41,875 nt of DNA from Candidatus Levyibacteriota bacterium (GTDB taxonomy: Bacteria; Patescibacteriota; Microgenomatia; Levybacterales; UBA12049), in contig JACDET010000011.1 in NCBI GenBank assembly GCA_013816255.1, positions 1 to 41,875 on the forward strand, in the 5' to 3' direction. Under the pieces are notes generated by a model. It did not search any database. It had not been told where the DNA came from and saw nothing but the letters and a program-made list of their open reading frames with translations. A program made the position numbers and the translations under genes. Positions 18,542 through 26,166 of this stretch are shown one piece after another. Within the stretch, counting starts at the first letter, position 1; each line of letters begins with the position of its first letter.

Positions 18542-18599
18542 TCGTCATTCCAGCTTGTCTGGAATCGGTCAACTGATCCTGGACAAGCCAGGATGACGA
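18542..18599. repeat. BIME-like pair of inverted REP palindromes
   Basis: TCGTCATTCCAGCTTGTCTGGAATC + GATCCTGGACAAGCCAGGATGACGA; both stems intact with different base pairs. Confidence 0.85.
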
Positions 18600-18630
18600 T
18601 TACAACTACCTTTATAGTATAATGTCCTCT

Positions 18631-19338
18631 ATGGGAACACTTTATATTGTACCGACACCAATTGGCAATCTTTCAGATATAACCTTGCGTGCACTCAAGA
18701 CGCTTTTTAATGTCCAAGTTATAGCATGTGAAGATACTCGGAGAACCGGAATGCTTTTGGATAAACTCATTCAGGAGTTCTCTACCAATCCGGAAGAAAA
18801 GCAAAAACCACGTTTTCTCTCATATTACGATCAAAATGAATTGCAAAGAATTCCTGAGATCATTACATTACTGCAAGCAGAACAAGATGTCGCGCTTGTC
18901 TCTGATGCCGGGACACCAGCCATCTCAGATCCTGGATTCAAACTTGTGCGTGAGTGCTTGAAGGAAAAAATAAAAGTCGTTTCATTACCTGGTGCGTCCT
19001 CAGTTTTGACCGCTTTAACAGCATCTGGTTTGCCAACTGATAAATTTCTCTTTGCAGGTTATCCACCGCATAAACCTGGACATCGACTCACATTCTTTGA
19101 AAATATCAAAACATCACTTGATTCAGTCCATTCGACAGTTATACTTTTTGAAGCACCACATAAAGTTATTAAGACTTTAGGGGATATGAATACAGTCTTT
19201 GGAGACATCGAAATTGTCTTTGCAAGAGAGCTGACGAAAATATTTGAAGAAGTAAAAAAGAAAAAGATTTCTGACGCGTTATTGAGCTTTAAGAAAAAAC
19301 CACCAAAAGGTGAATTCGTCCTTCTATTTCATCTTTAG
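18631..19338 (+). CDS. rsmI: 16S rRNA 2'-O-methyltransferase RsmI
   Basis: GTLYIVPTPIGNLSDITLRAL, CEDTRRTG, LVSDAGTPAISDPG. Confidence 0.95.
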   Translation: MGTLYIVPTPIGNLSDITLRALKTLFNVQVIACEDTRRTGMLLDKLIQEFSTNPEEKQKPRFLSYYDQNELQRIPEIITLLQAEQDVALVSDAGTPAISDPGFKLVRECLKEKIKVVSLPGASSVLTALTASGLPTDKFLFAGYPPHKPGHRLTFFENIKTSLDSVHSTVILFEAPHKVIKTLGDMNTVFGDIEIVFARELTKIFEEVKKKKISDALLSFKKKPPKGEFVLLFHL

Positions 19339-19429
19339 TATATTTAAAAATCCTCAAATAATTTTTGCTAAAACAATGGTTACATTCAGGAGGTGGGAAG
19401 CCTACGCCAGCTTCGAGGTGGGAAACTGA

Positions 19430-20044
19430 TTATTGTGTAGTCCCTTTAATCTTTTCCCATTTCTCTCGTGAACATTTCTTTGGCCAATCTCTCCAGCCTT
19501 CATTTGCTTTATATTCCACCCATTCCTCTTTCTCAACCCAATGCAGTTTTTCAGGATCTGCGATTCTGCTAATGAATTCTTGGCCTTGTAGATGATCAAG
19601 TTCATGCTGAAATATTCTTGCCACATATCCTTCATGTTCTTCTATCACTTTTTTGCCTTCTCGTGTATATGCTTCAAGTTTGATCCTGCTCGCACGAGAT
19701 ACTGCACCGGCAACCCGACTTGTTGACCAACAGCCTTCACACCATTCATCTTGCTCCTCTGATTGCCAGGTAATTTTGGGATTAATATACACTTGGAGGT
19801 TGCTTAGGCCGCCCCTTTTACTAGCACCGATATCGACCAAAATGATTTGTTTGGAGATCCCGACTTGTGGTGCAGCAAGTCCTACGACTGTTGGCTTGGT
19901 ACGATCAATTCGATTATCATATGCAACATCAAGCATCTCTTCAATCAATTCCTGTGTTTCTGGTTGGGTAATTGATTCAATAGGGATTTCTTGGGAGACT
20001 TTTTGCAAGAGTGGGTCGTTTGGAGCTGCAAGCGTGCGTTTCAT
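19430..20044 (-). CDS. def: Peptide deformylase
   Basis: GLAAPQVGI, EGCWS, QHELDHLQG. Confidence 0.93.
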   Translation of the reverse strand: MKRTLAAPNDPLLQKVSQEIPIESITQPETQELIEEMLDVAYDNRIDRTKPTVVGLAAPQVGISKQIILVDIGASKRGGLSNLQVYINPKITWQSEEQDEWCEGCWSTSRVAGAVSRASRIKLEAYTREGKKVIEEHEGYVARIFQHELDHLQGQEFISRIADPEKLHWVEKEEWVEYKANEGWRDWPKKCSREKWEKIKGTTQ

Positions 20045-20667
20045 TAGTGCGTATTCGTATTGGTTCCGCGGATTTCTTTTGCGGTTACATTGCCTTCTCC
20101 ATCTAATTCATAGACATACAATCCACCGGTTGGTAGTTCAAGTTTTGTGATTTCTTCATCTGAAATGTTTTCCAAGTATTTGATCAGTGCTCTTAGGCTA
20201 TTGCCATGTGCTGCGATAATGACATTTTTACCTTCTTTGATCTTTGGTTCGATTTCGGATTGATAATAGGGAAGGACGCGTTCGTAAACCATTTTGAGCG
20301 ATTCACCATTTGCAGGAGGATAATCCCAGCTCCGTCTGATTTTTTGAAATTCCTCTTCACCAATTTGCTCTTTCACTTCCCATTTATTCTTCCCTGTGAA
20401 ATCACCATAACTCCGTTCATTGAGCGCTTTATCCGCAATTGGTTCTAAATTTGTTCCTAAAACACCTTGAATTTCTTCAAGTGTTTGTTGTGCACGTTTC
20501 AATGCTGAAGTGAAAGCTACATCCAAATGAATATCTTTCAAAGCTTCACCTGCTTTTTTTGCTTCTTCGCGTCCGTTTTCGCTGAGGTTTACATCAGTCC
20601 ATCCTGTCCAAAGACCTTTTGCGTTCCATTCCGATTCGCCATGCCGTACTAATATAAGATGTGCCAT
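20044..20667 (-). CDS. gpmA: 2,3-bisphosphoglycerate-dependent phosphoglycerate mutase
   Basis: LVRHGESEWNAKGLWTGWTDVNLSENG...AAHGNSLRALIKYLE; TAATG overlap with def. Confidence 0.95.
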   Translation of the reverse strand: MAHLILVRHGESEWNAKGLWTGWTDVNLSENGREEAKKAGEALKDIHLDVAFTSALKRAQQTLEEIQGVLGTNLEPIADKALNERSYGDFTGKNKWEVKEQIGEEEFQKIRRSWDYPPANGESLKMVYERVLPYYQSEIEPKIKEGKNVIIAAHGNSLRALIKYLENISDEEITKLELPTGGLYVYELDGEGNVTAKEIRGTNTNTH

Positions 20668-20713
20668 AAGTTGTACTTAGTATAAAGTATTTGGAGGGGA
20701 GATTCAAGAAAAT

Positions 20714-21913
20714 TTAGTGGTGGCCGCCTTTGTGTATTTCTCCTTTGCCTCCGTGGATGGTTATAATGTGGCCGTTTTTGAAATGTTTTGTTGCGTCTTT
20801 CACATTAAAGAGCGCTGGGATGCCCAACTGTCTAATGTGTGCTGAAACTTCAGAATGTTTATGATTTGTTTCACTGATAATTCCTCTGACATTTTTTAAA
20901 TATGGCAGTTGTGCTTTCTTTATACTTTTCAGAACCACCACATCATGGTCTTTGATCTGTTGCAATTCTTGATCGTTAGTAACGATTTTTACTGAACCTG
21001 TGCCTATGGTCGGTGTTATTGCGACCCCTCGGGTTGAAACAGGTTTCCGTTTACTTACTTTTTCTACTTTAGGGAGCGTTGTGATTGGTTTGGTATGTAT
21101 GAGGTAGACTTCGTCCCCGATAATACTCCATTGAGCAACTTGTGGGAAATACAGATGATTTTCTAGCTGTCTTCCAAGTTCACCAATCGCAAAAAGCATT
21201 TCAAGATCAAGCTTCGGCGTTTTATCATGATGCGAGAGACTGCGCTCAAGAACCATGAGTGTTTTCTTTGAGAGCGTATAAGTATCGGTAGTATATGGAT
21301 GATGGACAGTGATGACGAGCCGGTCTTTGGCATGAGAATGCGGATCAATCGTGTGTATAGTCCCTTTTCGTTGCGGCGTTACCAAAGGATAGACATGGAG
21401 TTCAACAGGAGTATTGATGTGATCATGTGCCTGTTCATGCCTGCTTGCGAGTAAATTGGCATCAAAATGATTTGCCCATGCATCCTTGATAGTTGTTTGC
21501 AACTGCTCAAAATCCTCAACCGTATGCGTATTGTATTTATGTGGTTGTTTCGATCGTGAAAAAGCCCCAAGAGCAAGTGATGTATCTTCAAACTTCTCAT
21601 AATATTTTTTTAGATCAGTAATCAGTTCATGTGAAAGAGGTGTGTCCATAAAGTGATGCTTTATATGGTTGGTAATTTGATAAATAGATTCTGGTCTTTT
21701 AAAATTCACTGTGGAAAGGAGATGTTTGATTTTGTGTTCAAGCTTATTTTGCTTTAAATATGCATGATACGCAGCTGTCGTGATAATAAATCCTGGAAAG
21801 AGTGGGAATCCTGCTTGCGTGAGTTTGCCAATATGATGTCCCGCCTGACTGAAAGTCGAAGCTTCATGCGTATCAATATCCGCGAACCATACAATAAAAG
21901 GAGCTGTTCTCAT
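20714..21913 (-). CDS. Degenerate PEP synthase/PPDK-like protein (predicted pseudoenzyme)
   Basis: N-terminal GKLTQAGFPLFPGFIITTAAYHAYL, QWSIIGDEVYLIHTKPITTL, C-terminal swivelling-domain-like SEVSAHIRQLGIPAL; start MRTAPFIVWF at 21913. Confidence 0.75.
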   Translation of the reverse strand: MRTAPFIVWFADIDTHEASTFSQAGHHIGKLTQAGFPLFPGFIITTAAYHAYLKQNKLEHKIKHLLSTVNFKRPESIYQITNHIKHHFMDTPLSHELITDLKKYYEKFEDTSLALGAFSRSKQPHKYNTHTVEDFEQLQTTIKDAWANHFDANLLASRHEQAHDHINTPVELHVYPLVTPQRKGTIHTIDPHSHAKDRLVITVHHPYTTDTYTLSKKTLMVLERSLSHHDKTPKLDLEMLFAIGELGRQLENHLYFPQVAQWSIIGDEVYLIHTKPITTLPKVEKVSKRKPVSTRGVAITPTIGTGSVKIVTNDQELQQIKDHDVVVLKSIKKAQLPYLKNVRGIISETNHKHSEVSAHIRQLGIPALFNVKDATKHFKNGHIITIHGGKGEIHKGGHH

Positions 21914-21926
21914 ACAATATATATGT

Positions 21927-21978
21927 AGTATACATAAAGCGGGGTTTCGTTGACAATGCAACTTTTTATCAGTATAGT
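21927..21978. promoter_or_regulatory. Bidirectional promoter with overlapping -35 boxes
   Basis: +: TTGACA 21950-21955, 17 nt, TATAGT 21973-21978. -: TTGTCA comp(21951-21956), 18 nt, TATACT comp(21927-21932). Confidence 0.75.
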
Positions 21979-21990
21979 AACTGCAGAACT

Positions 21991-22380
21991 ATGCCATTAT
22001 CTGCGTCAGACAAAATAAAATATAAAGAGCTCTATCTCCAAACCGCGAAGCCGTATGTAGACGATTTACAAAAGATAGCTTCACTCCAAGACGGAGATGT
22101 TGAAACGGTTGATGTCATTCACCGTGCAGCGCACTCAATGGGAAGTCAAAGCCAAATGATGGAATACAATTCTATTGCCAATCTCTCACGACTTATAGAA
22201 AAGATCTTCAAGGCTAAAAAGGATGAAGGATATATCTTGACGCAAGAAACAAAAGCTCTCATGATAGGCGATGTGTCAAGAATGCAGGATTCACTTGCAT
22301 CGATTGCAAATAACGATAGTGAATTGGATCTTACACCAGAAATAGAAGCATTACGTACAAGTAGTAAAATTATTGTATAA
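21991..22380 (+). CDS. Hpt (histidine phosphotransfer) domain protein
   Basis: VIHRAAHSMGSQSQMMEYNSIANLSRLIEKIF resembles the Hpt motif; small helical protein beside a CheY-like protein. Confidence 0.75.
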   Translation: MPLSASDKIKYKELYLQTAKPYVDDLQKIASLQDGDVETVDVIHRAAHSMGSQSQMMEYNSIANLSRLIEKIFKAKKDEGYILTQETKALMIGDVSRMQDSLASIANNDSELDLTPEIEALRTSSKIIV

Positions 22381-22457
22381 TATACCTATCGTTATAAACG
22401 ACGAGGCATACTATGCTATTAGTAAAATGATTTAAAAGGAGTATATAATAAACAAAC

Positions 22458-22823
22458 ATGAAGGTACTGCTCATTGAAGACGATACATTTTTTCGAGGCT
22501 TTTATGCAACAAAGCTCAAGGAAAAAGGAATGGAAATAGAAACCGCTGCTGATGGTGAAGAAGGTCTTTTGAAGATTACTGCATTTAACCCCGATCTCGT
22601 ACTCTTAGATATTATTATGCCAAAAAAAGATGGTTTTGAAGTTTTAGCTTCTATGAAGGAGTCAGGACTTACTGTAACGATTCCGGTTCTCGTTTTCTCG
22701 ACATTAGGACAAGAGAAGGACGTGGAAAAAGCCCGACAACTTGGCGCCCGTGGGTATGTCAATAAAAGCTTTTTTGATTTTGACAAACTCTATGCCCGAA
22801 TCATGGAACTCGGTACGAAGTAA
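22458..22823 (+). CDS. CheY-like response regulator
   Basis: LLIEDD, LVLLDIIMPKKDGFE, VNKSF. Confidence 0.93.
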   Translation: MKVLLIEDDTFFRGFYATKLKEKGMEIETAADGEEGLLKITAFNPDLVLLDIIMPKKDGFEVLASMKESGLTVTIPVLVFSTLGQEKDVEKARQLGARGYVNKSFFDFDKLYARIMELGTK

Positions 22824-22870
22824 GACTTTTGCATTTCCTCATTTTGCTGTACAATTAAATCAGCCTGCCT

Positions 22871-24556
22871 ATGCTTATTACAGACGATCAATTAAAGACA
22901 CTCCTGCTTAGTGTAAAAGTGCTTGATGAAAAAAAGCTTGAGGAAGTAATCGATTACGCCAAAAATTCAGACATCCCACTGAGTGATGCTTTAATTGAAA
23001 AGGATGTTATTACCGATGAAAATCTGGGAGTACTTATCTCCGATGCATTTAAAATTCCTTTTGTTGTTCTCGGTAAAATCTCAATTCCACAAGAAGCCTT
23101 CCGTATTATTCCTGAGCGTTTGGCACGTAAGTATCAAGCTATTCCATTTGCACGGGATAGTGAAGGAATTAAAGTTGCAATGGTCGATCCGAAGAATACA
23201 TTAATTGCGGAAATGATTGCCAAAAAGACCGGCCAAAAGGTTCAAGCATATTTAGCTACAGAGCGTGATGTCTATAACAAACTTTGGCTCTATCGGCGGG
23301 ATCTGCAAAAAACCTTTGACACACTTGTTTCAGAACAGATCCGGAGTGCTGGCAAAACGACCTCAATTGAAGTGCCAATTGCCAAGATTGTCGAACTTAT
23401 TATTCAATACGCATATCAAGATCGTGCATCTGATATTCATATTGAACCTGAAGAGAAAGACTCATTGGTACGCTTCCGCGTGGACGGTATTTTGCATGAT
23501 GTCCTGTTCCTTCCCAAGAAGCTTCACGATCAGATCACAACTCGTATCAAAGTGCTCGCGAGTCTACGGACTGATGAACATATGGCACCGCAAGATGGAA
23601 AATTGCGTGTGGCACTGGAAGAGGAGAACTTGGATATCCGTGTTTCCATCCTGCCTGTTATTTACGGCGAAAAGATTGTCATGCGGTTACTCGCTTCACA
23701 TTTCAGACAATTTTCACTTGCTGATTTAGGTATGACTGAAAGTGATCTGCAAAAAGTGACCAATGCTTTTAAAAAATCATTTGGACTTATCCTCTCAACT
23801 GGTCCGACAGGTTCGGGTAAATCGACCTCTATTTATTCAGTACTGAAAATTATTAATTCCAGAGAAAAGAATATTACAACCATTGAAGATCCTGTCGAAT
23901 ATCGCCTGAAAGGTATCAACCAAATTCAAACTAACGCCAAAACCAATTTGACGTTTGCTAGTGGTTTACGCTCAATCTTACGTCAAGATCCAAACGTCAT
24001 TCTTGTCGGAGAAATCCGGGATTCAGAAACAGCTGGTATTGCGGTAAACGCCGCATTAACCGGGCATTTGGTTCTTTCAACGCTTCACACCAATGATGCG
24101 GCCGGTGCGTTGCCGCGTCTGACTGATATGAATGTCGAACCATTTTTGGTCGCGTCCACTGTCAATATCATCATTGCTCAGCGTTTGATCCGTAAGATTT
24201 GTGAGATGTGTAAGACCTCAGAAGATGTAACGAGTGAGCAGTTGATACTTAATTTACCAGCCGAAGCTATCAAAAAGCATTTCGGCACCAAAAAAGATGT
24301 CAGAATTTATAAAGGAAAAGGTTGCGAAGTTTGTCATTTGACAGGATATTCAGGTCGGCTTGGTATTTTTGAAGTGCTTGAAGTCAATGCGGAAATCAAA
24401 CGGCTTATTATCGAACAGAAAGACTCAACAATCATTTTGGAAAAAGCAGTAGAATCAGGTATGAATACGATGCTAGATGATGGATTGAGTAAGGTAGCAA
24501 AAGGCATGACTACCATTCAAGAAGTGCTTCGTGTAACCAAAGTAGAAGCACTCTAA
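22871..24556 (+). CDS. pilB: Type IV pilus assembly ATPase PilB/GspE
   Basis: GPTGSGKST Walker A, RSILRQDPNVILVGEIRD, STLHTNDAAGALPRL, tetracysteine CEMC/CEVC. Confidence 0.97.
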   Translation: MLITDDQLKTLLLSVKVLDEKKLEEVIDYAKNSDIPLSDALIEKDVITDENLGVLISDAFKIPFVVLGKISIPQEAFRIIPERLARKYQAIPFARDSEGIKVAMVDPKNTLIAEMIAKKTGQKVQAYLATERDVYNKLWLYRRDLQKTFDTLVSEQIRSAGKTTSIEVPIAKIVELIIQYAYQDRASDIHIEPEEKDSLVRFRVDGILHDVLFLPKKLHDQITTRIKVLASLRTDEHMAPQDGKLRVALEEENLDIRVSILPVIYGEKIVMRLLASHFRQFSLADLGMTESDLQKVTNAFKKSFGLILSTGPTGSGKSTSIYSVLKIINSREKNITTIEDPVEYRLKGINQIQTNAKTNLTFASGLRSILRQDPNVILVGEIRDSETAGIAVNAALTGHLVLSTLHTNDAAGALPRLTDMNVEPFLVASTVNIIIAQRLIRKICEMCKTSEDVTSEQLILNLPAEAIKKHFGTKKDVRIYKGKGCEVCHLTGYSGRLGIFEVLEVNAEIKRLIIEQKDSTIILEKAVESGMNTMLDDGLSKVAKGMTTIQEVLRVTKVEAL

Positions 24557-24560
24557 TCAC

Positions 24561-25613
24561 ATGAAGACCTACAATACAACGCTTTCAGCAAACGATAAAA
24601 TTGCATTAGTCAGTAATTTGCACACAATGCTTGTTTCAGGTATTCCGATTCTTGAGACAGTTGAGTCACTTCTCGAAGACGCAAAAGGCAACCAACTGAA
24701 GCTCCTTCAAGCAATGCGAGACGATCTTGGCCAAGGACAGCACATGTACGTGACCTTTCAAAAGTTTCCGAAGATGTTTGATAAAGTAACGGTCAATATT
24801 CTGAAAGCATCTGAAGAATCCGGGACACTTGATACTGCACTCGAAGATTTGAAGTTAAGCATCCGCAAAGAAATTGAATTTAATGACAAGATCCGCTCAG
24901 CACTCCTCTATCCAGCATTTATTATGGTTGTGTTTGTCATGGTAATGGTGGTCATTCTGGTTGTGGTTGTTCCAAAGATCTCAACTGTCTTTACCAACCT
25001 TAATGTCGTTCTCCCATTGCCGACAGTCATCATGATTTTTCTTTCCAATGCACTTCTTACCTATACTATTCCTATCATTTTGGTTGTCGCTGCAATTATT
25101 GGTGGAGTAATATTTCTTTTCAAACGCAACAGAATGATTATCATCAGAGCGCTCACGTCGTTGCCACTTATCAGTCTTCTCACGCAGCAAATAGATTTGA
25201 CGCGTTTTACAAGAAGTCTTTATTTACTTCTGACAGCAGGTATTCCTATTACAACTGCATTGGAATTGACGCAAGATGTAGTGATCAAAAAGAATATTCA
25301 AAATGCAATTAAGCACACCAAGAATGTCGTTTTTGATGGAAAGAAATTGTCAGAAGGTTTAAAAGACAGTAAGAAAGTTATTCCTCCAATTATGATCAAA
25401 ATCATTGAAGCTGGAGAACGAAGTGGTTCACTGGATAAAGCGATGCTTGACGTTTCAGATTTTCTTGATTATGAAGTTTCAAGTACTTTAAAAACTGTGA
25501 CTGCTTTGATCGAGCCGATTATGCTTGTGGGAGTTGGTGTTCTTATCGGCGGAATGATGATGGCGATTATTGCTCCTATTTATCAGCTTATCGGTTCTGT
25601 AGGAGTAAAGTAA
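24561..25613 (+). CDS. pilC: Type IV pilus inner-membrane platform protein PilC/GspF
   Basis: GIPILETVE...ASEESGTLD, second repeat GIPITTALE...IIEAGERSGSLDKAM, TM helices. Confidence 0.95.
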   Translation: MKTYNTTLSANDKIALVSNLHTMLVSGIPILETVESLLEDAKGNQLKLLQAMRDDLGQGQHMYVTFQKFPKMFDKVTVNILKASEESGTLDTALEDLKLSIRKEIEFNDKIRSALLYPAFIMVVFVMVMVVILVVVVPKISTVFTNLNVVLPLPTVIMIFLSNALLTYTIPIILVVAAIIGGVIFLFKRNRMIIIRALTSLPLISLLTQQIDLTRFTRSLYLLLTAGIPITTALELTQDVVIKKNIQNAIKHTKNVVFDGKKLSEGLKDSKKVIPPIMIKIIEAGERSGSLDKAMLDVSDFLDYEVSSTLKTVTALIEPIMLVGVGVLIGGMMMAIIAPIYQLIGSVGVK

Positions 25614-25647
25614 GTTTGAAGTTGAGAGAAGTAATCATAAAAGATAT

Positions 25648-26166
25648 ATGAATAGATTAATAAAATATTTCTCAACTCTCAACTCTCAACTTTCATCTCA
25701 AAAGGGTTTTACTCTCATTGAATTAATTATTGTCATGGGGATTTTTGCAACGCTGACAGGCTTGTCGACGATCAGTTTGATGAATGTACAACATAAATCG
25801 TCATTAACTGCGACGGTTAATACGCTTACTGCTGATTTACGATCGCAACAGCTCAAGGCAATGGTAGGAGACACAGAGGGGAGAGCTGCTGTCGATACGT
25901 ATGGTATAAATTTAGCCACAAATACCTATACGCTTTTTCATGGTACATTTTCATCAATGGAATCTACCAATTTTGCTGTGAACGTACCATCTACAATCCA
26001 AGTTACGACCACTTTGCCGAACTCGCAAATAATCTTTCTTAAAGGGAGTGGAGAGGTAAGTGGTTTTGTAAATGGCTCCAATACTATCACGCTTAGAGAT
26101 ACCGTCAATGGAAGTCAGTCTACAATTACCGTGAATAGATTGGGCGTGATCACAGGAGTTAATTAA
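25648..26166 (+). CDS. FimT/GspH-like minor prepilin
   Basis: QKG^FTLIELIIVMGIFATLTGLSTISLM class III signal. Confidence 0.88.
   Translation: MNRLIKYFSTLNSQLSSQKGFTLIELIIVMGIFATLTGLSTISLMNVQHKSSLTATVNTLTADLRSQQLKAMVGDTEGRAAVDTYGINLATNTYTLFHGTFSSMESTNFAVNVPSTIQVTTTLPNSQIIFLKGSGEVSGFVNGSNTITLRDTVNGSQSTITVNRLGVITGVN
25671..25691 (+). repeat. 3 x 7-bp CTCAACT repeat in the prepilin leader
   Basis: CTCAACTCTCAACTCTCAACT read directly; complementary GAAGTTGAGAG lies upstream at 25618-25628. Confidence 0.85.

Noticed and set aside
19365-19595. 76-aa ORF between rsmI and def with GGTGGGAA direct repeats
   Set aside because: Antisense to the def 3' end; the short repeat (19390-19426) may be real but is too small to interpret.
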